This document shows positions 1 to 7,060 of a DNA stretch of 64,000 nucleotides, in pieces. The translations under genes and the position numbers were made by a program. Position 1 is the first letter of the stretch; each line of letters starts with the position of its first letter. The stretch is taken from positions 1 through 64,000 of the forward strand of contig JAWXAN010000007.1 of NCBI GenBank assembly GCA_034439475.1. Direction: 5' to 3'. The stretch is from Candidatus Zixiibacteriota bacterium. GTDB lineage: Bacteria > Zixibacteria > MSB-5A5 > GN15 > FEB-12. A model generated the notes under the pieces. That model was not told the origin of the DNA, did no database searches, and saw nothing but the letters and a program-made list of their open reading frames with translations.

Positions 1-101
1 AAATCTATGAATCAAATCATCAATGCTCACACTTGTAACTCTGTGCGGAGCAATCCCGCCACAGCGGGCAGGCTCAGCACAGACAACACAACCGCTATCA
101 C

Positions 102-176
102 AGACCACAGGACACACTAAAGAAAATTGCGAAAGCCCTTGACATTAGTGTTGATGATTTAATAAACTGGCCATGA
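102..176 (+). pseudogene. C-terminal remnant of an XRE-family HTH regulator
   Basis: The reading frame ending at the TGA at 174-176 encodes DTLKKIAKALDISVDDLINW, the usual C-terminal end of XRE/Cro-type helix-turn-helix regulators. Upstream of about position 100 the frame loses similarity and reaches a stop at 36-38, so the recognition helices are missing. Its stop codon overlaps the ATG of the next gene (ATGA), as expected for a translationally coupled operon. The 5' part may have been lost in a recombination or in an assembly join. Type assignment rests on about 20 residues only. Confidence 0.5.
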
Positions 177-1087
177 ATATTCTTTTTTACATCGGAATCT
201 TTCTATTCGCAGTTGGTGCTTGGCAAGCATTCATGCGAGGCACGCACTCTGAAGTTATCAGCGGGATATCGCTTATATTGGGAACGGTTTTTGTTTTTAT
301 CGGCAATTGGCACGCTGGCTTGTTCTTTATATTTCTATTTGCCTCACGGTTTTTGTTAATGCAAATATTTCGTTTTTCAACTTATCACGAATACTTTTAC
401 AAAATTTCTCTCGTACTAATCGGTTATGCTATTTTAGTTGCCTTTCTGCTTCTGAAATTTGGTTTTGAAAATTACTTTTGGTGGTATTTGATTCTAAGTG
501 GTTTATTCTTGCTCATCAATCACAAAAAGCAACATCAAGCTAAGAATTTTCTTGATTTGCTCTCTGGGGACGACAAAGAAAAACGCGCGGAAGCAGAAAG
601 TTCCTTTAACAAAACTATTAAATATCACCTTTTAAGTGCGGTGGTATTTATTATAAGTTTTGCTATAGCGTTTTCTTACTTCTCCGGCGGTATAAAAACA
701 GATCAATTCTTTTTTAAAATTCCAGCGGTATCCGTTAGAAGTAGCAATATTGAACATTTCAGCAAATCAATAGATTTCGCCAATAAAGCGACTAAAATTT
801 CTAATAGCGGTGGTGCGTATCAACAAATGGGAGCGGAAGAAATAAAAGGAATGGTTGAAAACTATAAACAAGCATTGTCCGAAACAAAACAAGTGCATAT
901 TCAAAAGCTCAATTCTGATTATCAAGGATTCGGCGACCATTATAAAAACGAACTCATCGTCGGAATGGAAATGTTTATAGATGGTTCTGAAAAGTCTGAC
1001 GCGCAAAAATTCCTCCAAGGACAAGTGCTGTTATCGCAATGGGGCGATTGGTACGAAAGAAACTTTGACGCTATTCGCAATTTATAA
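173..1087 (+). CDS. Hypothetical polytopic membrane protein
   Basis: I do not recognise a family. The 304-residue product has about five hydrophobic segments in its first 115 residues, a charged cytoplasmic-looking stretch at about 116-150 (KKQ, DDKEKRAEAE), one more membrane segment at about 151-172, and a 130-residue hydrophilic tail that is probably extracytoplasmic. The start codon overlaps the stop of an XRE-regulator remnant and the next gene begins two bases after its stop, so the three look like one operon. The DNA is clearly more AT-rich, with A/T-ending codons, than the rest of the window. This suggests transfer or a foreign contig segment. Membrane location is secure; function is unknown. 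Confidence 0.7.
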   Translation: MNILFYIGIFLFAVGAWQAFMRGTHSEVISGISLILGTVFVFIGNWHAGLFFIFLFASRFLLMQIFRFSTYHEYFYKISLVLIGYAILVAFLLLKFGFENYFWWYLILSGLFLLINHKKQHQAKNFLDLLSGDDKEKRAEAESSFNKTIKYHLLSAVVFIISFAIAFSYFSGGIKTDQFFFKIPAVSVRSSNIEHFSKSIDFANKATKISNSGGAYQQMGAEEIKGMVENYKQALSETKQVHIQKLNSDYQGFGDHYKNELIVGMEMFIDGSEKSDAQKFLQGQVLLSQWGDWYERNFDAIRNL

Positions 1088-1089
1088 AT

Positions 1090-1554
1090 ATGAAAAACAA
1101 GGGACAAATCGTAGAATTTTCGTGGAATGTGAACGACTTACTGTCTCAATATGTCGCAATTCACGATAATGTTTTCAAAGCTTCAATTCGCCACGTGATA
1201 CCAATTCCCGGAATTTTCAAGGCGATTGATTTTGGTGCTCATCTTGGAAAGGTTGAAAACATCATCTTCGAATTAGAGAATTCCGACAACAAAATAAAAT
1301 CCTTTGCTGAAAATGTAAGCGGGCAAGAACGAGAATACCTTGATTTACTCTTCCAATATGTTGATGCGTTAGTTGAGACAGTAAGTCGTCTAAAAATTGT
1401 TTTGGGGGCGCTTTACGCCAAGAGCCAAAGTTTCGCTAATTCAAATTACGATTGGAAAAATTACAAAAGTGATCTTGCGAAATACGAGCAATCAGTGCAA
1501 GATTATATGGCGATTGGCGGACACTTGAACGAATTGTTTGAAAAAATAAAATAA
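1090..1554 (+). CDS. Hypothetical helical cytosolic protein
   Basis: The 154-residue product has no signal peptide or membrane segment. Its pattern of alternating hydrophobic and charged residues suggests an all-alpha protein (for example EREYLDLLFQYVDALVETV). No family is recognised. It follows the membrane protein by two bases and shares its AT-rich composition and codon use, so it is probably its operon partner. Directly after its TAA stop the sequence changes abruptly to GC-rich DNA at about 1555. That boundary marks the right edge of the AT-rich segment. Confidence 0.65.
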   Translation: MKNKGQIVEFSWNVNDLLSQYVAIHDNVFKASIRHVIPIPGIFKAIDFGAHLGKVENIIFELENSDNKIKSFAENVSGQEREYLDLLFQYVDALVETVSRLKIVLGALYAKSQSFANSNYDWKNYKSDLAKYEQSVQDYMAIGGHLNELFEKIK

Positions 1555-1622
1555 GGCGGCGCGCCAGTTTCACTGGCACGAAATTCGGCGGCGGCGGAAA
1601 AGCGAGGGCGGGCAATTATTAT

Positions 1623-2132
1623 GTGCTGGGGAGCTCTCCCCGGTCGGTTACTTCCGCCGACTTTGACGGGGACGGGAAACCTGATCTGGCGGTCGCGAAT
1701 ACAGGCTCCCGCAATGTCTCGATCCTGAAAAACATCAGCAATTGGCCATCCTGCTGTGCGGGATTAACGGGCAATGTCGATTGTTCGTCTGATGATGTTT
1801 CAGATGTTTCGTACCTAACGGCTTTGATTGATTATCTGTTCATTTCGCTGACGCCGCTCTGTTGTCCAAGCGAGGGCAACATTGAGGGATCACTGGACGG
1901 TGTGGCTGATGTTTCTGATTTAATCCGGTTGATAGATTATCTCTTTATCACGCTTGCTCCGACCGCGGCCTGTCAGAGAGACAGCAGGGAATGGTGCAAC
2001 CGTGAGATGGGTGGTGTTGTCGGTAGGAGCCGGAATGAACAGAGAACTGAGATTGCCGCGTCGCTTCGCTCCTCGCAACGACTCATTGGAAATGTCACCC
2101 CAGCGAAAGCTAGGGGATCCATCATCTATTGA
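1623..2132 (+). pseudogene. 5'-truncated secreted FG-GAP/dockerin-like protein
   Basis: The frame opens with an FG-GAP/VCBS-type repeat (SADFDGDGKPDLAVAN), followed by two dockerin-like half repeats (DVSYLTALIDYLFISL at about residues 60-75 and DVSDLIRLIDYLFITL at about 96-111). These are the C-terminal modules of large surface or secreted proteins in this genome. There is no signal peptide and no start region: upstream the frame runs into the AT-rich cassette boundary near 1555. The N-terminal part has therefore been lost or lies on another contig. After about residue 115 the frame reads through a dispersed palindromic repeat, so the last 50 residues are probably not original coding sequence. 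Confidence 0.6.
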
Positions 2133-2230
2133 TTCTTGTACTACACCGCTTGCGGTGTGGTATTACCGATGGTGACTCGTACCACACTCAAAACCCGCCA
2201 CGCGGGCAGGCGCGGCGGCGTAGTCGACTC
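2000..2230. repeat. Cluster of short dispersed palindromic repeats
   Basis: 2049-2088 is an inverted-orientation copy of the element that also occurs at 28111, 34655 and 39079 (GATTGCCGCG...CGACTCATTG). 2143-2158 is a perfect hairpin ACACCGC-TT-GCGGTGT. 2190-2218 is GC-rich and palindromic (CCCGCCACGCGGGCAGG). The cluster separates the truncated dockerin protein from pepA, which converge on it, so the hairpins may also act as terminators. Confidence 0.6.
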
Positions 2231-2254
2231 CCCCCAGTGCCGTAACGGGGTGGG

Positions 2255-3748
2255 TTAGCCCTTCTTCCACCCCGATAGCACCTCAACCAGAAGCCGCACA
2301 CCAAATCCAGTCGCCCCTTTAGGTGTATATGGTCTTCCCTTCTTCTCCATATCGACATAGGCGATGTCAATATGCGCCCACGGCCAGTCGCCGATAAACT
2401 CTTGAAGAAATGCCGCTGCGGCAAGTGTTCCGGCCACTGGCGGACCTGAGTTTACAAGGTCGGCAATCGATGATTTCATCTGCTCAAGATAATCTTCCCA
2501 GATCGGCAGTTCCCAAACACGCTCGGCTGTTATATCAGCAGCCCGTTCGAGAGATTCGATCAAGAGCTTGTTGTTCCCCATAATCGGTGCGCCGGCAAAA
2601 CCAAGAATAAATCTGGCTGCTCCGGTGAGCGTCGCAATATCGATGACCGCTTGCGGATTAAAGGTGTTGGCGTAGTCAAGAGCATCAGCGAGAATAAGGC
2701 GCCCTTCAGCATCGGTATTGATTATCTCCACCGTCTTCCCATTGCGCATTTTCAAAATGTCACCCGGCTTGATTGCCGTGCCGGATGGCATATTCTCAGT
2801 GGTCGGAATCAGCGTAACGATATTGAGCGGTAGTTTGAGCCTTGAGGCCGTGAGGATCGTCGCAAGCATGACCGCCGAGCCGGCCATGTCCTGTTTCATC
2901 TCATGCATATCAAGAGCTGGCTTTATGGAAATACCGCCTGTGTCAAATGTTACACCTTTCCCAACAAGAACAATCGGTTTCGCTGTGGCAGCCCCACCTT
3001 TGTACTGGAGAATAATGAATCGCGGAGGCTCGACTGACCCTTGGGCGACTCCCAGCAGACCGCCCATTCTCTCCTTTGCGATCACTTTTTCATCGAGAAT
3101 TTGACAAGATATCTTGTGCTCCAATGCGAGTTTTTTCGCCCGCTCGGCATAGATTCGCGGGGTCAGATCGTTTGGAGGAGTTTCAGCAAAGCGTCGAGCC
3201 AAAAGCTGACCTTCGGCGATTATTGCCCCGCGTGTGACATCGTCTGCAAGCTTTGCAACCAAAACCTTTCGCGTAGTGATGAATGTTAATTCCCCAAGCT
3301 TGCTTACTTTCTTGTCTGATTCCTTTGTCTTATAGTCAAGCATCTTATACGACCCGAGAAGATACCCTTCAACTGCCGCCTGATAATTCGCATCTTCCTC
3401 ACAATCTCCCATATACACCGCGGCCTTGGTTGAACCGCGCAAACCTTTGTGACGTGAAAGATTTCCAAGGGCTTTCCTGAAACTATCCGGCAAGAGCTTT
3501 TTTGTCTCGCCAAGTCCCACGAGCATCAATCGTGAGCATTTGAACCCGGCCGGATGATAGATAACGGAAATCTCGTTCTCCTTGCCGCTAAATTCTTCGG
3601 ACCCAAGCAATGTTGTCACCACTCCGTCCGATGCCATATCAATTTCTTTTAATATCGAAGATTTGATTTTATCTAACTTTGCAGCAGGGATGATCAGCGT
3701 ATCGCCGGAGTATTCCTGCGGCCGAGTTGCAATGACATTAAATTTCAT
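2255..3748 (-). CDS. pepA: Leucyl aminopeptidase, M17 family
   Basis: This cytosolic metallo-aminopeptidase removes N-terminal residues from peptides. The 497-residue length is normal for the family. The catalytic half carries GKGVTFDTGG (264-273), the metal ligands in KQDMAG (Asp287), and the M17 signature NTDAEGRL (344-351) with the binuclear-site Asp346 and Glu348 and the catalytic Arg350. The start has a strong site (GAGGAG six bases upstream). It is the last gene of the run WYL regulator, BMC-H, aldehyde dehydrogenase, pepA, lying 84 bases after the dehydrogenase. Whether it works with the microcompartment, perhaps feeding amino acids, or is only a neighbour cannot be told from sequence. 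Confidence 0.95.
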   Translation of the reverse strand: MKFNVIATRPQEYSGDTLIIPAAKLDKIKSSILKEIDMASDGVVTTLLGSEEFSGKENEISVIYHPAGFKCSRLMLVGLGETKKLLPDSFRKALGNLSRHKGLRGSTKAAVYMGDCEEDANYQAAVEGYLLGSYKMLDYKTKESDKKVSKLGELTFITTRKVLVAKLADDVTRGAIIAEGQLLARRFAETPPNDLTPRIYAERAKKLALEHKISCQILDEKVIAKERMGGLLGVAQGSVEPPRFIILQYKGGAATAKPIVLVGKGVTFDTGGISIKPALDMHEMKQDMAGSAVMLATILTASRLKLPLNIVTLIPTTENMPSGTAIKPGDILKMRNGKTVEIINTDAEGRLILADALDYANTFNPQAVIDIATLTGAARFILGFAGAPIMGNNKLLIESLERAADITAERVWELPIWEDYLEQMKSSIADLVNSGPPVAGTLAAAAFLQEFIGDWPWAHIDIAYVDMEKKGRPYTPKGATGFGVRLLVEVLSGWKKG

Positions 3749-3832
3749 GAATTCTCCTCAAATCGAAGCAGATAATAAAGATGATAAAATCCAGATGAAC
3801 GCCAAGAACACAATATCCGCGCGTCCGACACA

Positions 3833-5359
3833 TCAGATTATTCGGAAATAGTCAACGAGGGTACATCGGCGCGGACGGGTAAATGTACTCGCTTTTGTGA
3901 TCCCTTCACCAGTCGTTCCGGCAATGGACATGCTTGCATACCCTTCACCGCCAAAGCCAAGCCCGGCCATGTTCGAACCATTCTTTACAAAGATATTCGA
4001 GCGACAGAGTTGCGACATATTGGACAAATTAACAATCGAGGTTGAGTGCATGACAAATGTGTGCTTGTAATTATGCTCAGCAACCACCGCCTTCTCCATC
4101 CCTTCTTCGACTGTCTTGACACGCACAAACGGAATCACCGGCATCAATTGCTCAGCCATCACCATCGGGTGATCCCAGGCCGATTCGAAAAAGACAAGTT
4201 TAGTCCCGGGCGGCGGCACAACATCGATCTGTTTGAGAATTTCCTCAGGCGATTTTCCAATGAATTTTCTGTTCACTTGAACATGACGGTAGCCCGATTT
4301 CTCAAGATCGCTCTCGATGAGAATCTTCATCAGCTTGTCAATATTCGCGCCCACTAATTCGTACGCCCCATTGGCAACCATCTCATGTTTGAGTTTGTGG
4401 GCGACCTTGTCGACCACAAAGATTTCTTTCTCATCAGTGCAAAGAACATTGTTGTCAAAACTCGCGCCAACAACAATGTCCCGTCCTGCCTGGGACAAAA
4501 TAGCTGTCTCATCGACCAACACCGGGGGATTACCCGGTCCGGCGCAAATGGCCCGTTTGCCGCAGGTCATCGCTTGCTTGACTACAGCCCCGCCGCCAGT
4601 CACAAGAATCAGATCAATTTTACGGTGCTTCATGAGCGTTTGCGCGGTCTCTATTGTAGGCGAAATCAGGCAGACAATCAAATTCTCAGGGCCGCCAGCT
4701 TCAGTAATCGCATCATGAACCAATTTGGCCATTTCAGCCGAAACACCTTTGGCCATAGGATGCGGACAAAACACAGCGCCATTTCCAGCAGATATAGCCG
4801 AGATGGAATTATTGAGTACAGTCGCCGCAGGATTGGTTGACGGAGTAATAATTCCCATCACTCCCCAAGGAGCCGGTTCGACAAGGGTAAGTCCTCTGTC
4901 GCCGCTATATGCGACCGGATGCAGATCCTCAGGTCCGGGAGTTTTGTTCGCACAGAGAATAATTTTGTTCATCTTGTCAGGCATTTTGCCCATGCCGGTT
5001 TCGGTCACAGCCATCCGGCCAATCCGCTCGGCCTGTGCCAGAGCATGAAAGCGGATATTCGCCACAACTCGCAATCGCTGTTCAAGACTGATATCGAGCC
5101 AGCGGCGTTGCGCAATCCGACAGGCATCGATTGCTTGATCCATTTCCGAAAAGAGAGAAAGGCCGTCGCGTTCTGCTGTCGGTCGGAGCCCGAGCCTGTT
5201 TTGGATTATGGATTGTCTAGGAAAGGCGGCCAGAGTTGTGGTGGATTCGTTGACAGCCGCTTTTGAAGCATGACCGTTTGTTGTCCCATTATCTGTAATT
5301 TCAGAAAGGACACGTCGGACGAGTTCTTCGACCGATTTTTGTTGTGTTGAATCAGCCAT
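3833..5359 (-). CDS. CoA-acylating aldehyde dehydrogenase, EutE/PduP type
   Basis: This enzyme oxidises an aldehyde to acyl-CoA with NAD and CoA inside a bacterial microcompartment. The 508-residue protein has an N-terminal amphipathic helix (about residues 6-22, KSVEELVRRVLSEIT), like the encapsulation peptides of PduP and EutE, then a Thr/Ala-rich linker and the ALDH domain. The catalytic cysteine is Cys307 in FDNNVLCTDEKE, the EutE/PduP motif. STNPAATVLNN (174-184) and VTGGGAVV (253-260) fit the nucleotide and CoA sites. It follows the BMC-H gene by 67 bases. No Shine-Dalgarno is visible before the ATG, and a hairpin lies in the gap, so it may be made in smaller amounts than the shell protein. 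Whether it acts on acetaldehyde, propionaldehyde or lactaldehyde is open. Confidence 0.93.
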   Translation of the reverse strand: MADSTQQKSVEELVRRVLSEITDNGTTNGHASKAAVNESTTTLAAFPRQSIIQNRLGLRPTAERDGLSLFSEMDQAIDACRIAQRRWLDISLEQRLRVVANIRFHALAQAERIGRMAVTETGMGKMPDKMNKIILCANKTPGPEDLHPVAYSGDRGLTLVEPAPWGVMGIITPSTNPAATVLNNSISAISAGNGAVFCPHPMAKGVSAEMAKLVHDAITEAGGPENLIVCLISPTIETAQTLMKHRKIDLILVTGGGAVVKQAMTCGKRAICAGPGNPPVLVDETAILSQAGRDIVVGASFDNNVLCTDEKEIFVVDKVAHKLKHEMVANGAYELVGANIDKLMKILIESDLEKSGYRHVQVNRKFIGKSPEEILKQIDVVPPPGTKLVFFESAWDHPMVMAEQLMPVIPFVRVKTVEEGMEKAVVAEHNYKHTFVMHSTSIVNLSNMSQLCRSNIFVKNGSNMAGLGFGGEGYASMSIAGTTGEGITKASTFTRPRRCTLVDYFRII

Positions 5360-5371
5360 ACACGGAGATGC

Positions 5372-5409
5372 AAAAAAAATATGTTACCGGATACACAAAG
5401 TCGTATCCG
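5372..5409 (-). terminator. Intra-operon hairpin with T-tract (attenuator or processing site)
   Basis: On the minus strand CGGATAC and GTATCCG (5409-5403 and 5394-5388) form a perfect 7-bp stem with an 8-nt loop, followed after eight bases by a run of eight T. It lies between the shell gene and the aldehyde dehydrogenase. The distance to the T-run is longer than ideal, so partial termination or mRNA processing is more likely than a full stop. Confidence 0.5.
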
Positions 5410-5426
5410 ATTGATTAGTGTATCCT

Positions 5427-5711
5427 TTATTTCTCGCCTGGAAGTCGTGCCGGGAATATCTCAAAGACATTGGCATGCGGTCGCGGTATAACATGACAGG
5501 AGACCAGCTCTCCAATCTTTTGCGCCGCCGAGGCGCCGGCATCGGTTGCGGCCTTCACAGCCGCGACATCGCCGCGAACAATTGCTGTAACAAATCCTCC
5601 GCCAATCTTCTCGTATCCGACCAAAGTTACTTTGGCCGCTTTGACCATCGCATCCGATGCTTCGATCAGCGCGACCAGTCCTTTAGTTTCTATCATCCCA
5701 AGTGCTTCCAT
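5427..5711 (-). CDS. Microcompartment shell hexamer protein (BMC-H, PduA/EutM type)
   Basis: The 94-residue protein is a single BMC domain that forms flat hexamers tiling the facets of a polyhedral protein organelle. It opens with [11 protein letters not shown] and contains the pore-loop region [15 protein letters not shown] (about 36-50), close to PduA/PduJ but with GGG where PduA has GSG, which would line the pore. The C-terminal HVIPRPH segment is typical. A strong ribosome site (GAGGAG) and a good sigma-70 promoter (5754-5782) precede it. No vertex (BMC-P) or BMC-T gene is in the window, so other shell parts must be encoded elsewhere. Confidence 0.96.
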   Translation of the reverse strand: MEALGMIETKGLVALIEASDAMVKAAKVTLVGYEKIGGGFVTAIVRGDVAAVKAATDAGASAAQKIGELVSCHVIPRPHANVFEIFPARLPGEK

Positions 5712-5753
5712 CGGTTCTCCTCAAAGGCAAATAGCAAAGATTACTTTACTAAA

Positions 5754-5782
5754 ATAGTACGTTCGCCTCAATACAATGTCAA
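5754..5782 (-). promoter_or_regulatory. Sigma-70-type promoter of the microcompartment operon
   Basis: The minus strand has a perfect -35 TTGACA (5782-5777), a 17-bp spacer and a -10 TACTAT (5759-5754). The start site should fall near 5747, about 36 bases before the BMC-H start codon. It separates the shell operon from the WYL regulator gene upstream, so the two can be expressed differently. Confidence 0.7.
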
Positions 5783-5857
5783 ATAAAAACAGAAATTCTT
5801 TGGATTTGAACGTGGATTAGAAAAAATCGCTTATGCGTCCTGCCGCTCGGCAATGGA

Positions 5858-6832
5858 TCACTGCCGAGGCGGTTTCTTCTTTTCTGGGTACGTGAACGAA
5901 AGGTGTCTCCCGACATTTCGCAGGTTATCTACCAATTCCGGAGGCGAAACAACCGATGCCTCGCTCCCAAAACCCAGTATCCAGCGCTGGATCTCCTGTA
6001 AACCGCTGACCGTCACTGTATAGAGAACTTCGTTCTTCCCGTGGGCAAGAACTGATTCGTTGGCATGATGTGTCGCGCTCTGCACCACTTTGGCCGCTGT
6101 GCCGGTCAGCCGGACGACAACTTCGACAGATTTACCCTGATATATTTCCCAGCTTCCTTCAAAATAGCTGTCGGCATTGATTCCCTTTTGGCGGTTGAAC
6201 CGCGCGCCAGTCGTTGAAATACCAATAACCCGATCGATGCGGAATGTCCGAAACTCCTTGCGGTTAGTACAGTACGCTACAAAATAAAAAGATCGGCCGC
6301 GGAAGACTATAAAATACGGCTCGACCCTCCGCGAAGTCACACCTGAAGCCAACGAATCATAGTCTATATCAAGGGCGTTCGAATTCTCAATTGCCTCTTC
6401 GATTATAGAGAACCATTTTTCGACAGACTCCGAATTGTGCGATGTCACAATATCGACCTGCAGATTCTTTTGAGAACGCTTCTTCCCTTCTTTGACAGCC
6501 TGCGAGAGATTGGCCTCGATTTTGGCCGAAAGTTCTTTGATAATCTTTCGATACTTGGCCGTGCTTTTGAGTGGTGAGGAATCTATCATCAATTTTAGAC
6601 AGGTATACTCGTCGAGATTAAAATTAAGCGGAGGCAAAAAATTATCGGTAGCCATTTTGTATCCCCGATCATAATAAATTGGGACATTGGCTTCCGACAA
6701 GGCAATCAGATCGCGGTAGATCGATCGTTCGGTCACATCGCATTCTTTAGCGAGACTTGCCGCATTCAGATTTCGCCGCGAGCGTAACAGATTCAGTATA
6801 AAAAGCAACCGGTCATATTTGGACATACCCAT
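5858..6832 (-). CDS. WYL-domain transcriptional regulator (YafY/DeoR-like)
   Basis: The 324-residue protein has an N-terminal winged HTH of the HTH_11 type (KYDRLLFILNLLRSRR, then CDVTERSIYRDLIALSE), a WYL ligand-sensing domain around residues 140-225 (RRVEPYFIVFRGRSFYFVAY with FRIDRV) and a C-terminal WCX extension ending near WILGFGSEASVVSPPELV. I chose the ATG at 6832 because GGGAG lies eight bases upstream; a TTG-initiated form reaching 6880 has no such site. It is encoded just upstream of the BMC-H operon on the same strand, so it is the obvious candidate local regulator. The effector is unknown. Confidence 0.88.
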   Translation of the reverse strand: MGMSKYDRLLFILNLLRSRRNLNAASLAKECDVTERSIYRDLIALSEANVPIYYDRGYKMATDNFLPPLNFNLDEYTCLKLMIDSSPLKSTAKYRKIIKELSAKIEANLSQAVKEGKKRSQKNLQVDIVTSHNSESVEKWFSIIEEAIENSNALDIDYDSLASGVTSRRVEPYFIVFRGRSFYFVAYCTNRKEFRTFRIDRVIGISTTGARFNRQKGINADSYFEGSWEIYQGKSVEVVVRLTGTAAKVVQSATHHANESVLAHGKNEVLYTVTVSGLQEIQRWILGFGSEASVVSPPELVDNLRNVGRHLSFTYPEKKKPPRQ

Positions 6833-6969
6833 ACGATATTCTCCCTGTGCGCAATATACTGGTATTCTCTTTTTCGTCAATATAGGGACTTCCCCATAGA
6901 TGTCACTTGGGTTTCCCTTAGGTTTCGTGCGCGGCTATCGTTGATATCCCCGTAATGCCATGTCAACAA

Positions 6970-7060
6970 GCGCCTTATAAAAGGCGCGATCCCCGGCACT
7001 GGCTTTGCAAGAGAAACACTAAACCATAGCGAAGAAACCTCAAGGACTCGGGGGCAAAGA
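6970..7060 (+). other. Possible structured leader of the lipoprotein operon
   Basis: A perfect hairpin GCGCCTT-ATAA-AAGGCGC (6970-6987) is followed by a segment closed by CCCCG (6991-6995) and CGGGG just before the start codon, with smaller GAG/CTC and GCA/TGC pairings inside. It resembles a folded 5' leader but matches no riboswitch class I can name. The pairing is short and could be chance. Confidence 0.25.
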
